In this document: piece after piece, positions 1 to 8,181 of the stretch
Position numbering within the stretch: the stretch's first letter is position 1
Layout: the number at the start of each line of letters is the position of its first letter
DNA from: Synechococcales cyanobacterium T60_A2020_003
Lineage (GTDB): Bacteria; Cyanobacteriota; Cyanobacteriia; RECH01
Assembly (NCBI GenBank): GCA_015272205.1
Contig: JACYMB010000159.1
Location: forward strand, 1-36,043
Reading direction: 5' to 3'
Length of the DNA stretch: 36,043 nucleotides
Position numbers and translations under genes: made by a program
The notes under the pieces: model-generated
What the model was told of the DNA's origin: nothing
Seen by the model: only the letters and a program-made list of their open reading frames with translations
Database searches by the model: none

Positions 1-72
1 TTGAGGTTTCATGGCAGGTTTTATATGTGATAACTGAAATTTACCATGCCTCTCCTGCCCGCAACCCCTCTT

Positions 73-894
73 TCATGCAACAACGCCGTTTTGAGCTGCT
101 AGTTCGCTGCTACATCGGCGATCGCCCCCCAATCGAGGCCGACGCAGAAAATAGATCACGAGTCCTAAAAACGGCAGTAACCGAGTCAGCCAAAGCATCG
201 AGGGACTGTGCCACTGGCGGCGTGCCATATCATCCTTAACCAACCAGGACTGAAACCCCCAGAAGACCAACAGATCGATAAAGAACGAGTAGGCAAGGCG
301 ATCGCTCTTTACCAGATCCACCAAAGCGATCCATCGAGCCAAAAGATCCCCAAATTCAGGACGGGCGATCGCACCCCACACGCAGGACGCTCCAAACACA
401 CCCAGCAATAGCCACGGCCATACCCGACTTTCGCCCACCGTTTCGAAGCGAGTCAAGGGCAATGGGGGAGGGATAGGATTAGGACGACGGATGGCTAACC
501 AGGGCAGATAAAACACGTTCGTTAAAAACGCGGTTCCCACTAGAAATGGAACGATGGGGACTCGTTGCTGGCGACCATCAATGGCAAAGCCCCAAAATAA
601 CAGTCCCCATGCCACCACGATATTGAATAGGGCTTCCAAGGCTGGATGCATCACAGGCGCAATCTGCGGAAAGAGCATTGGCATCACAAACCAAAAGTTC
701 AGGCTCAGATCCATGGCCATCTGTAAGGTTTCGGGTCGCGTATGCAACAACGACTCTCCGGGCGGCCATTCACTCAGCAACAAATAGCCCACATACACGA
801 CCCATGAACCCCATAGGAACGCTTTCGCCCCCCAGTTCGTTGCAGGGATTGCGGTTGTTGAAATTTTCGACTCTGGCGCGGTCTGCGGCTGCAT
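73..894 (-). CDS. Conserved seven-TM membrane protein, function unknown
   Basis: This 273-residue protein is not recognised as a named family. It has about seven hydrophobic segments, near residues 24-40, 62-78, 87-105, 113-135, 158-177, 199-218 and 233-251, so it should sit in the plasma or thylakoid membrane. Between TM4 and TM5 is a proline-rich linker (about 138-146). No catalytic motif, metal ligands or quinone/heme histidine pairs were seen. The C-terminal 20 residues, encoded partly by a HIP1 site, look poorly constrained. The ATG start lies shortly before the first TM segment and no better start was found. It is transcribed in the same direction as the Uma2 gene upstream, about 80 bp away, which is no guide to function. 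Confidence 0.75.
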   Translation of the reverse strand: MQPQTAPESKISTTAIPATNWGAKAFLWGSWVVYVGYLLLSEWPPGESLLHTRPETLQMAMDLSLNFWFVMPMLFPQIAPVMHPALEALFNIVVAWGLLFWGFAIDGRQQRVPIVPFLVGTAFLTNVFYLPWLAIRRPNPIPPPLPLTRFETVGESRVWPWLLLGVFGASCVWGAIARPEFGDLLARWIALVDLVKSDRLAYSFFIDLLVFWGFQSWLVKDDMARRQWHSPSMLWLTRLLPFLGLVIYFLRRPRLGGDRRCSSELAAQNGVVA

Positions 895-973
895 CGTGAC
901 TCCTACTAAACAGCGTTATACGCTAAACCCTCTATTAGGAAAGGTTTAGAGCACTCCCCCAATGTCATCAAGG

Positions 974-1672
974 TTATAACTCCGCTGGCTCAATTCCCAG
1001 TTCTCGCAGTTTCGCAAAGGCGCGATCGCGTTCCTGCTGAGCTTGGTCACGTTCCTGGCGAACCTGGTCGCGTTCCTGGCGAACCTGATCCCGCTCCTCG
1101 AAAATTTCATCGGGATCTTTGAATGGCTCCCCGTTGGGATGGAAAACGGCCAATCCGTCGTTAAACATTTCAAACCGAATCCCTAATGTTGGTGAAGTCC
1201 AGGGAAAGTTTAGAGCCGTGATTGGCGAAAACTCATGCTCCAAATCCGGTCGCACCATCCCCCAAAAGTCGTGAGAGTCGGGATCATAGAAAAACATTTC
1301 CAGAACCCCATATTCCCGATAGAACACCTGCTTATTCAGCATTTCCCGTGCGCTATTACTGGGCGACAAAATTTCAAAGACCACTTGGGGCGCAATGTTG
1401 TCTTCTTCCCATTGCTTATAGCTACCGCGATCGCCCTCTGGACGCCCAAAGACCACCATCACATCTGGAGCTTGGGCCGGGGCAGGAGGCACGGTCACCT
1501 GTTGCGGATACCACAGTAAATCTCCAGCTACGAAAACGGCTTGTCCCTTAAACAGATGCTTGAGATTCGCCACCAGACGCACAATCCAGCGATATTGAAT
1601 GGTATTGTCAGCCATCGGTTTACCGTCGGAGTCCGGATATAAATACTGGGGTTCGATGGGTGTTTGAACCAT
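974..1672 (-). CDS. Uma2 family (DUF820) restriction-endonuclease-fold protein
   Basis: This 232-residue protein belongs to the Uma2/DUF820 group, a PD-(D/E)XK-fold family greatly expanded in cyanobacteria whose biological role is unsettled. Family-typical features are a segment reading P-D-V-M-V-V-F near residues 89-95, V-V-F-E-I-L-S-P-S-N (about 117-126) supplying the core acidic residue, and Y-R-E-Y-G-V-L-E-M-F-F-Y-D-P (about 138-151). The C-terminus (about 190-225) is a highly charged coiled coil made of seven-residue units of the type R-D-Q-V-R-Q-E. They are encoded by near-identical 21-bp DNA repeats, so the tail length probably varies between strains. The ATG start gives the usual N-terminus. 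No partner gene of a restriction or toxin system lies beside it. Confidence 0.85.
   Translation of the reverse strand: MVQTPIEPQYLYPDSDGKPMADNTIQYRWIVRLVANLKHLFKGQAVFVAGDLLWYPQQVTVPPAPAQAPDVMVVFGRPEGDRGSYKQWEEDNIAPQVVFEILSPSNSAREMLNKQVFYREYGVLEMFFYDPDSHDFWGMVRPDLEHEFSPITALNFPWTSPTLGIRFEMFNDGLAVFHPNGEPFKDPDEIFEERDQVRQERDQVRQERDQAQQERDRAFAKLRELGIEPAEL
1029..1091. repeat. Three 21-bp tandem repeats inside the Uma2 gene
   Basis: Three consecutive 21-bp units start at 1029, 1050 and 1071. The second and third differ at only two positions and the first is more diverged. They keep the reading frame and encode the seven-residue coiled-coil repeat. A weaker fourth unit follows from 1092. Confidence 0.8.
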
Positions 1673-1829
1673 AGACCATCCCTTGGGAGTCCCTCTTGGA
1701 ATAGCTTTATTGTAGTCTCAGTGCTAGGGTACTTAGGTAAACCCTAAGCAGCGCCTGGGTTATATCGATTTTTGCTTCAGCCGTTGATCCCTTTGCGCTC
1801 ACCACCGCCAGATCATCAGCAGTTGTACG

Positions 1830-1869
1830 AAAAATGAAAATCGGGATCCCCCTAGTGGAGTACCCCGAT
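1830..1869 (-). terminator. Rho-independent terminator of ado
   Basis: Read on the minus strand, a hairpin with arms ATCGGG and CCCGAT (plus partial inner pairing around CCAC) is followed directly by a T-rich tail, TTTTCATTTTT. It lies about 40 bp past the ado stop codon. Confidence 0.75.
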
Positions 1870-1907
1870 CTCTGAATCAAATCCTTGCTAGAACGGTGAT
1901 CAAACGC

Positions 1908-2603
1908 TTAGGCAGCCTGGAGACCGTAAGCCGACATCCGCATGATGTCGCGGGTTGTAAACCCAATGTTGCTGAGCGCTTCACCGTAGCTGATCATGAA
2001 GTCTTCTACAAGTGCTTCTTTCTCCATCGCTAGGGCACGGGCATCATCTTCAACTTGGTTCAGCATTCGCCAAACTAAGGGCAGATTTTGACGGTTCGCG
2101 GCTTCTAGCTCCTCTTTAGAGGCTTCAAAATTAGCCTTCAGCCATTCTTCGCCAAAGTTGAGGTGAAGGTATTCGTCCTTAACGACCCCTTCCGTAATCT
2201 TGCGAGCAAAATCGTCCGCAACGGGAATATAAATGTTGTAAGCGGCGATCGCAAAACACTCAATAATGAGCGACTGGATGAGCAGACAGGTGACAATGCG
2301 TCCTTCCGCCGCTGCGTCCTGAAAGTTGCGGTGCAGATCCGCGAAGAACTCCCGCGCAAAGTCCATATCCGGCGTAACGTCTAGGTTACGTCCGCAGGCT
2401 TGAAACCCTTTCATGTGGCGGCCTTCCATTTTGGATAGCTTAATCAGCTCTTCCGCCTGGTCTGGAATAAGGGTCGCAAGGGCTTTGTAATTTTCAACGG
2501 CCTCGTTCTCACCTTCAATCACGATGGCGTTAATCCGACTGTAAGCGTCTTTGTAAGCCTCACTCTGGAAATCAAGATCTGGACTTAGCTCAAGTTGCGG
2601 CAT
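1908..2603 (-). CDS. ado: Aldehyde-deformylating oxygenase (alkane synthesis)
   Basis: This ferritin-like di-iron enzyme converts fatty aldehydes to Cn-1 alkanes or alkenes plus formate, using O2 and reducing equivalents, as the last step of cyanobacterial hydrocarbon synthesis. The 231-residue length is the normal family length. All six metal ligands are visible at the expected spacing: E32, E60 and H63 (in E-G-R-H), E115, E144 and H147 (in D-E-Y-L-H). The usual partner, acyl-ACP reductase (aar), often sits next to ado in cyanobacteria. Here the downstream gene is Uma2 and the upstream gene is moaA, so aar must be elsewhere. The gene has its own 270-bp upstream region and its own terminator, so it is probably monocistronic. 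The ATG is followed directly by the family-typical N-terminus. Confidence 0.96.
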   Translation of the reverse strand: MPQLELSPDLDFQSEAYKDAYSRINAIVIEGENEAVENYKALATLIPDQAEELIKLSKMEGRHMKGFQACGRNLDVTPDMDFAREFFADLHRNFQDAAAEGRIVTCLLIQSLIIECFAIAAYNIYIPVADDFARKITEGVVKDEYLHLNFGEEWLKANFEASKEELEAANRQNLPLVWRMLNQVEDDARALAMEKEALVEDFMISYGEALSNIGFTTRDIMRMSAYGLQAA

Positions 2604-2877
2604 AGTAACGTTTATCTCCTCGTTCAGTGGTGTCAGCTTTTAGCCGACCGTCAGCTCTTATCAAATTTTCTGAGCCAGTAGTTTAAAACTTAATCTAAAT
2701 TTTATGCTCATTAGAGTACACCCTACAGTGACCCCGCATCAACTTACAAGATCGTGCCCACATTCATAGCAAAAATGCATATAACCAGAGCTATATTAAC
2801 GGGCTTATTTATCAATCCTACTTTTTAGGGCAATAACTTCTTTCTATGCCCATGATAGGAAACTCAACAGTGCGAGG

Positions 2878-3903
2878 TTAGCCCCCAATTTGGGACATGG
2901 TTCGAGCGTAGGCTCCGGTGGTGCCAGATTCTCGCTGTTTATAGTTAATCTCTGGTTTTAGGTGAACTAGCGCCTCTACATTTTCCCGAATCGTATCCAG
3001 CGGAACCCCCGATCGCAGGGCACTCCGGAGATCCAGTTGTCCCATTTCGTTCAGTAAACAGGGGCGCAACCAGCCATCGGCTGACAGCCGCATCCGGTTG
3101 CAGCGATCGCAAAAACATTCCGACATCTGGCTAATAAATCCCAGAGTACCCTTCGCCCCTGGAATCCGAAAGACATCCGCTGGGCCATTACCGCGCACTT
3201 GCCCGTCGGTCAGTCCCCAGCGATCGCGGATGTGCTGGCGCAGTTCTTCCGAGGCCACCCAGCCCCGGTTTTGAAATAGGGCATCATTCCCGATTGGCAT
3301 GAACTCGATAAACCGAACATGCCACTCCCGATCGAGGGTGAGGGCTGCCAAGTCTAGCACTTCCTGATCGTTCACCCCCGGAATCACGACGACGTTTAGC
3401 TTTAACGGAATGAACCCAGTCCGGTAGGCCGCTTGAATACCGTCCCACACCTGCTGCCAGCGCGATCGCCCACGATTGCCAATGATGGCGTCAAAGGTTG
3501 CCGGGTCAAGAGAGTCCAGGCTGATGTTAATGCGGCGAAGTCCGGCACTGTATAAATCTTGTGCCATATCCGCCAGCAGGAACCCGTTCGTGGTCATGGC
3601 GAGGTCTTGGGTTTCTGGAAACTGGGCGATCGCCCGCACTAAATCCACCACCCCCGGTCGCAGGAGCGGTTCGCCTCCGGTCAACCGAAATCGGGTAAAG
3701 CCACAGGGAATAAACACCTCGCGCAGCAAGGTCAGGAGTTCATCCGCCGTTAAAATATCCTCCCGCAGCGCATACTGGAGATCGACTCCTTCGGGCATAC
3801 AATACTGACACTGAAAATTACAGCGATCGATCAGGCTAATGCGAAGGTAATCAATGGTGTTCATAGCGGGTGTTGATGGCGTCTGCGATGACGGTGGTTT
3901 CAT
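2878..3903 (-). CDS. moaA: GTP 3',8-cyclase MoaA (molybdenum cofactor synthesis)
   Basis: This radical-SAM enzyme converts GTP to 3',8-cyclo-7,8-dihydro-GTP, the first step of molybdopterin synthesis. The N-terminal [4Fe-4S]/SAM motif is C28-x3-C32-x2-C35. The GTP-side second cluster is C265-x2-C268-x13-C282, and the C-terminal Gly-Gly needed for MoaA activity is present at residues 340-341. Other radical-SAM landmarks are the T-G-G-E-P loop (about 75-79) and the N-I-S-L-D strand. The length of 341 is near the family norm. An internal start at Met14 is possible because the first 13 residues are Ser/Pro/Thr-rich and no strong ribosome site marks either start. The gene is divergent from cbiD with only about 73 bp between, so the two share a promoter region. 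No other moa genes are in the window. Confidence 0.95.
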   Translation of the reverse strand: MKPPSSQTPSTPAMNTIDYLRISLIDRCNFQCQYCMPEGVDLQYALREDILTADELLTLLREVFIPCGFTRFRLTGGEPLLRPGVVDLVRAIAQFPETQDLAMTTNGFLLADMAQDLYSAGLRRINISLDSLDPATFDAIIGNRGRSRWQQVWDGIQAAYRTGFIPLKLNVVVIPGVNDQEVLDLAALTLDREWHVRFIEFMPIGNDALFQNRGWVASEELRQHIRDRWGLTDGQVRGNGPADVFRIPGAKGTLGFISQMSECFCDRCNRMRLSADGWLRPCLLNEMGQLDLRSALRSGVPLDTIRENVEALVHLKPEINYKQRESGTTGAYARTMSQIGG

Positions 3904-3976
3904 CCTAACGAACTGTAAAGGGTGTTGCTGAGTTTAACCTAAGTATGTACCGTTCCATTCCCTTTCACCGTTTGCC

Positions 3977-5119
3977 ATGACCTTTTCTAGTCCTCGCCCC
4001 GGATACACCCTCCCCGTTTTTGCCACAGCGGCGGCGATCGCGGCCTTGCGTTGGCTCACTGAATCGCTGGAAACTCTGCCCGCTGTGGAGGTTGATCTCC
4101 TAACCCCTCCAGAACCCGTGACCATCCCGATTGAGCAGGTGGCTCGACTCCGTCCCGATGCGGCGATCGCCATTACCCGCAGCGATCCCGGCGATAATCT
4201 GGATCTCACGCGAAACACCCCGATCTGGGCCATGGTGGAATGGAGCGCAGCGGATCAGCAGGAATCCATCGAGATCCTGGGGGGTGAGGGAATTGGTCGC
4301 CATCAAGCGGGCGATCAGGCTGCAATTTACGCCTATGCGCGGCGATCGCTCCTGGAAAATCTGTCCCGTTGGCTGCCGACTGATCGCACACTGCGAGTCA
4401 CGATTATCTTGCCAGAGGGGCGATCGCTCGCTAAACGCACATCCAATGCGGCCTTTGGGGTTGTGGACGGACTATCGCTCCTTGGCACATCGGGGATCGC
4501 CCAGCCCCTGAGCGCTCCCGGACAGTTAGAGGACTATCGCCAAATTCTGCGCAGTAAACAGGAGTACTACGACGGATTGGTGTTCTGCATCGGTGAGAAT
4601 GGGCTAGATTTGGCGAAAAAGCTAGGAATTGAGGGCGATCGCCTGATTAAGACTGCCAACTGGCTTGGCCCAATGCTCGTGGAAGCGGGGATGCAGGGCG
4701 TTCAGTCCATTCTGCTGTTTGGCTACCATGGCAAACTGTTGAAATTAGCCGGAGGAGTATTTCACACCCACCACCATGTCGCCGACGCACGCCAAGCCAT
4801 CCTCACCGCATTTTGTGCCGTCGCAGGCATGACCACCATCGATACCCAAGCGATTTTCCACGCGCCCACTGCGGAAGCTGCACTCAGCATTTTGCGGGAA
4901 CGGGACAGGGAAGCGGGAACGGAATGGGTACAGGCCGTGTATGGGGCGATCGCCCACGAGATTGATCAACGAGCGGCGGCGTATATCCAGACCCATAGCG
5001 ATCGACCGGTTGCCGTCGGTACAATTTTGTTTGACCGCGATCGCTCCATCTTGGTAGCTAGCGTCATCGGCACTCAGCTTTTATCGCGCCTGAACGGACA
5101 AGACATTAAGTTGACATAA
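3977..5119 (+). CDS. cbiD: Cobalt-precorrin-5B (C1)-methyltransferase CbiD
   Basis: CbiD methylates C1 of cobalt-precorrin-5B in the anaerobic (early cobalt insertion) route to the corrin ring of cobalamin or pseudocobalamin. The protein has 380 residues, typical for the family. It shows the N-terminal Tyr-Thr-Leu-Pro-Val-Phe-Ala-Thr-Ala-Ala-Ala-Ala-Ala segment, a Pro-rich strand with a T-I-P-I-E pair, and the conserved C-terminal stretch F-G-Y-H-G-K-L-L-K-L-A-G-G-V-F-H-T-H-H (about 248-266), which is strongly diagnostic. Several in-frame HIP1 sites occur. guaA follows on the same strand 409 bp later, an arrangement I recall from other cyanobacteria. The long gap suggests guaA has its own promoter. 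No other cob/cbi genes are nearby. Confidence 0.95.
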   Translation: MTFSSPRPGYTLPVFATAAAIAALRWLTESLETLPAVEVDLLTPPEPVTIPIEQVARLRPDAAIAITRSDPGDNLDLTRNTPIWAMVEWSAADQQESIEILGGEGIGRHQAGDQAAIYAYARRSLLENLSRWLPTDRTLRVTIILPEGRSLAKRTSNAAFGVVDGLSLLGTSGIAQPLSAPGQLEDYRQILRSKQEYYDGLVFCIGENGLDLAKKLGIEGDRLIKTANWLGPMLVEAGMQGVQSILLFGYHGKLLKLAGGVFHTHHHVADARQAILTAFCAVAGMTTIDTQAIFHAPTAEAALSILRERDREAGTEWVQAVYGAIAHEIDQRAAAYIQTHSDRPVAVGTILFDRDRSILVASVIGTQLLSRLNGQDIKLT

Positions 5120-5528
5120 CAAGTTCTTAAAAATCGGAATCCCTGCGGTAAGTTTCTTCCAAGGAATTCACTGGGCTGTCCAGGCGAGTTCTCTGCTTTT
5201 TCCGTCGGCAGAAAGAATGATAAGTTTGGTAAACTAATACCTTAACAATAAATTTCTATACAACTTTTTGGCTCGGTAAGCGCTTCTTTTATTTTCACTT
5301 TCAAAATTGATTAACTTCAGGAGTCTGTATCTTTGCTACGTTCAACAGCACCTTAGGGAGCAAACCCTCTAAAGGCTACCTCCCCATTCGCGATCCTTAC
5401 AACCTATTGCAATCGGTTACGGTTACCCGAATCCAGGGTAAATTTGAACCTTAAAGCAATAGTTTTGGCGATCGCCGCATTTTCTCATCTATCCTCCGTT
5501 CAACTCTACGTTCTACAGGCAATATCCC
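5120..5528 (+). promoter_or_regulatory. cbiD-guaA intergenic region, structured guaA leader
   Basis: This 409-bp stretch has no credible gene. The second half, likely the guaA 5' leader, can fold into short hairpins. TTACCC (near 5424) pairs with GGGTAA (near 5437), with flanking GGTT/AACC pairing. A weaker stem CCTTAGGG...CTAAAGG lies near 5350-5375. There is no match to the conserved core of a purine riboswitch. No clear terminator follows cbiD. I infer a promoter for guaA here but cannot place -35/-10 boxes with confidence. Confidence 0.35.
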
Positions 5529-7136
5529 GTGACTATCCCCACGCAAGAAAAGGAAGCACCTGCATCCGTCCAACAATTCGATCGCCAGATGATTGTCATC
5601 CTCGATTTTGGTTCTCAGTACTCTGAGCTTATTGCTCGCCGCATTCGGGAAACCCAAGTCTATTCCGAGGTGCTCTCCTACCGCACAACTGCCGATCAAC
5701 TCCGCGCCCTTAATCCCAAGGGAATCATCCTCTCCGGTGGCCCCAACTCCGTCTACGACGAGGGTGCACCCCACTGCGATCCGGAAATTTGGTCAATGGG
5801 ACTCCCCATTCTGGGCGTTTGCTATGGCATGCAGTTGATGGTGCAACAGCTTGGTGGCCATGTTGATCGGGCGGATCGGGGAGAGTATGGAAAGGCCGCT
5901 CTCTTTATTGACGATCCCACCGATTTATTCACCAACGTAGACAACGGCACCACCATGTGGATGAGCCACGGGGATTCGGTGATGAACCTCCCCGAAGGCT
6001 TTGAGGTACTGGCCCATACGGACAACACCCCCAGCGCGGCGATCGCCCACCATGAGAAAAAACTCTACGGCGTTCAGTTCCATCCGGAAGTGGTTCATTC
6101 CATCGGGGGGCAAGCGCTAATCCGCAACTTTGTGTACCACATCTGCGATTGCGAACCCACCTGGACAACTGAAGCCTTCGTCGAAGATGCCGTTCGTGAA
6201 ATCCGCGCCCAAGTTGGCGATAAGCGAGTCCTGCTGGCTCTATCGGGCGGTGTGGATTCATCCACTTTGGCGTTTCTGCTCCATCGGGCGATCGGGGATC
6301 AGTTGACGTGTGTTTTTATCGACCAAGGCTTTATGCGAAAAGCTGAGCCGGAACGTCTGGTCAAACTCTTTGAAGAGCAGTTCCACATTCCGGTAGTCTA
6401 CGTCCAAGCCCGCGATCGCTTTCTGAAAAAGGTTGAAGGTGTCACCGATCCAGAAGAGAAGCGTCGCCGCATTGGGCATGAATTTATTCAAGTCTTTGAA
6501 GAAGAGTCCCGTCGGCTGGGCCCCTTTGACTATCTGGCTCAAGGAACGCTCTATCCAGACGTGATCGAATCCGCAGACACCAACGTTGATCCTAAAACAG
6601 GTGAGCGGGTTGCGGTTAAGATCAAGAGTCACCACAATGTCGGTGGATTGCCCAAAGACCTCCGTTTCAAGCTCGTAGAACCTCTGCGGAAACTATTCAA
6701 AGACGAAGTGCGAAATGTGGGACGATCCATCGGACTCCCTGAAGAAATTGTGCAGCGTCATCCCTTCCCTGGCCCTGGTTTAGCCATTCGGATTCTGGGA
6801 GAAGTCACCGCAGAAAAACTCGATATTCTTCGCGATGCCGACTACATTGTGCGCCAAGAGGTGAATCGTCGCGGCGTCTATCACGACTACTGGCAGGCGT
6901 TTGCTGTGCTGCTCCCGGTGCGGAGTGTCGGGGTTATGGGCGATCAGCGCACCTATGCCTATCCCATTGTGCTGCGCTTTGTATCGAGCGAAGATGGTAT
7001 GACGGCAGACTGGTCTCGGGTTCCCTACGATCTCTTAGAAACTATCTCGAATCGGATTGTGAACGAGGTAGACGGGGTAAACCGAGTCGTGTACGACATT
7101 ACGTCCAAGCCTCCTGGAACCATCGAGTGGGAATAG
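5529..7136 (+). CDS. guaA: GMP synthase (glutamine-hydrolysing)
   Basis: GuaA aminates XMP to GMP in the cytoplasm using glutamine and ATP. The N-terminal class I amidotransferase domain (about 21-205) has the nucleophile Cys98 in G-V-C-Y-G and the triad partners His185 and Glu187 in F-H-P-E. The ATP-pyrophosphatase domain has the P-loop S-G-G-V-D-S-S at 239-245. The C-terminal dimerisation/XMP domain ends in the family signature K-P-P-G-T-I-E-W-E. The length of 535 is normal once the short N-terminal extension is counted. The start is GTG at 5529; the first 20 residues are variable and a shorter start is possible, such as Met21 just before the amidotransferase domain. It is followed by a strong terminator and a convergent gene. 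Confidence 0.97.
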   Translation: MTIPTQEKEAPASVQQFDRQMIVILDFGSQYSELIARRIRETQVYSEVLSYRTTADQLRALNPKGIILSGGPNSVYDEGAPHCDPEIWSMGLPILGVCYGMQLMVQQLGGHVDRADRGEYGKAALFIDDPTDLFTNVDNGTTMWMSHGDSVMNLPEGFEVLAHTDNTPSAAIAHHEKKLYGVQFHPEVVHSIGGQALIRNFVYHICDCEPTWTTEAFVEDAVREIRAQVGDKRVLLALSGGVDSSTLAFLLHRAIGDQLTCVFIDQGFMRKAEPERLVKLFEEQFHIPVVYVQARDRFLKKVEGVTDPEEKRRRIGHEFIQVFEEESRRLGPFDYLAQGTLYPDVIESADTNVDPKTGERVAVKIKSHHNVGGLPKDLRFKLVEPLRKLFKDEVRNVGRSIGLPEEIVQRHPFPGPGLAIRILGEVTAEKLDILRDADYIVRQEVNRRGVYHDYWQAFAVLLPVRSVGVMGDQRTYAYPIVLRFVSSEDGMTADWSRVPYDLLETISNRIVNEVDGVNRVVYDITSKPPGTIEWE

Positions 7137-7149
7137 ATTGACCCACAAC

Positions 7150-7191
7150 AAAGGCTAGGATTTTGGTCTAGACCTGACCTCCTAGCCTTTT
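7150..7191. terminator. Bidirectional terminator between guaA and the kinase-like gene
   Basis: Perfect 11-bp inverted repeat: AAAGGCTAGGA at 7150-7160 and TCCTAGCCTTT at 7180-7190, with a 19-nt loop. A T-run follows on the plus strand and a shorter T-rich end on the minus strand. The right arm lies inside the last codons of the convergent kinase-like gene, whose stop is at 7168-7170. Confidence 0.85.
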
Positions 7192-7815
7192 GTCATTGCG
7201 AATCGTGGCAGTTGCGGCGGTCTGGGGCTGATCGCGTTTAAAGTGGATACGTTGAGCCGGGAAATAGATCGTTTGGTATGCCTGAATCGTCTCCTCGGAC
7301 GATAGCCCCTCTTGGGAACGCGCGATCGCCCTTTCTAGAGCTGTCTCAAAACTATATTCAATCCAGAAGGATAAATCGTAATAGGATTGAAACGCTCGCT
7401 TCAACAAATAGATACCTTCTAGAAGAATAATGTCTATCTCTTCAAATTGATACCGATAGGTTTGATACGCTGTTGCTGTCTCTTCAACATAATTAGCGTC
7501 AATGCAGAGCGATCGCTGGTCTCGTAGCGGAAACACAAGTTGATCGAAGAGTTCATCAAACCGAATAGCGTGCTGGTAAAAATGATCGGCAGGATGGATC
7601 TGACTAAAGCGCAGATCCGGTAAATTTAGCCATCCATCACCATGAATCAATGCTGTTCGTAGACATCGTTGTTCAAGTTTAGAGACCATGTTCTTGGACA
7701 AATATCCCTTACCAGATCCGTCTATTCCCGAAATGGCGACTAGCACGGCTCGATCCTTGGGACATTGCCCCCGTGTTGCCATCACGGTCTCAATTGCATC
7801 ATCAAGGGTCTTCAT
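7168..7815 (-). CDS. P-loop kinase, uridine kinase/phosphoribulokinase-like
   Basis: This small P-loop kinase resembles the uridine kinase/pantothenate kinase/phosphoribulokinase superfamily. From the Met used here it has 215 residues. The Walker A motif G-I-D-G-S-G-K-G is near residues 30-37. A probable substrate-site acidic pair lies in H-G-D-G-W-L (about 63-68). A hydrophobic strand ending in L-L-E-G-I-Y-L-L is the Walker B-like strand with acidic Glu, followed by a basic lid-region helix near R-A-I-A-R-S. The substrate cannot be named from sequence. An ATG 36 bp upstream (7851) would add 12 residues encoded across a HIP1 site, but these look unconstrained, so I prefer Met at 7815. The 3' end runs into the guaA terminator. 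The gene stands alone on this strand. Confidence 0.8.
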   Translation of the reverse strand: MKTLDDAIETVMATRGQCPKDRAVLVAISGIDGSGKGYLSKNMVSKLEQRCLRTALIHGDGWLNLPDLRFSQIHPADHFYQHAIRFDELFDQLVFPLRDQRSLCIDANYVEETATAYQTYRYQFEEIDIILLEGIYLLKRAFQSYYDLSFWIEYSFETALERAIARSQEGLSSEETIQAYQTIYFPAQRIHFKRDQPQTAATATIRNDKRLGGQV

Positions 7816-8181
7816 CACTGGGCTGCAAGAGGGGCTGGGGCGATCGCCCATGTATTAGCGTAAAATCATCCAAACAGTTAAATAATTACTCCAGCCTGCG
7901 TCTTCTAGGCCGTTGCATACTCCCTCTAACCCACTCGCTAATTCCACCCACATCTTAGTATGGCAATCGTCAAAACGGTTAGGGGGATAGGAGCAAAAGC
8001 CACACCAGGATTTTACTCCTACCCCCATTCTAAACGCGCCTTCAATGATCCTACCAACCCTCTACAATCGCGCAGGAGTAGAGAAGGCTACGCCACCTAT
8101 CTCGGAGTAAAGTCTGTTGCTCCCTATAGATACCCCCAATGTTAGGAATGGAGATACGTCAACCATGGTCATCCTTGGGAT
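7816..8181. other. Intergenic region between kinase-like gene and porin
   Basis: About 330-365 bp with no supported gene. A 61-codon ORF at 7960-8145 has no family features and its DNA is dominated by an inverted repeat, so I do not call it. The notable content is the hairpin at 7982-8026. Confidence 0.5.
7982..8026 (-). terminator. Long imperfect hairpin, possible porin terminator
   Basis: Left arm GGGGGATAGGAGCAAAA (7982-7998) pairs with right arm TTTTACTCCTACCCCC (8011-8026) over about 15 bp, with one bulge and one mismatch. On the minus strand it lies about 155 nt past the porin stop, and a weak T-stretch follows after some 8 nt. It could end the porin transcript or be part of a small dispersed repeat. 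Confidence 0.45.

Noticed and set aside
3934-4233. Minus-strand 99-codon ORF overlapping the start of cbiD
   Set aside because: It is antisense to a well-supported CbiD and its translation is Arg/Ser/Gly-rich with no family features.
5120-5528. Purine riboswitch upstream of guaA
   Set aside because: The leader can fold, but I do not see the conserved purine-riboswitch core, so no riboswitch is called.
7960-8145. 61-codon plus-strand ORF
   Set aside because: It has no conserved motif and is built largely from the two arms of an inverted repeat; more likely non-coding.
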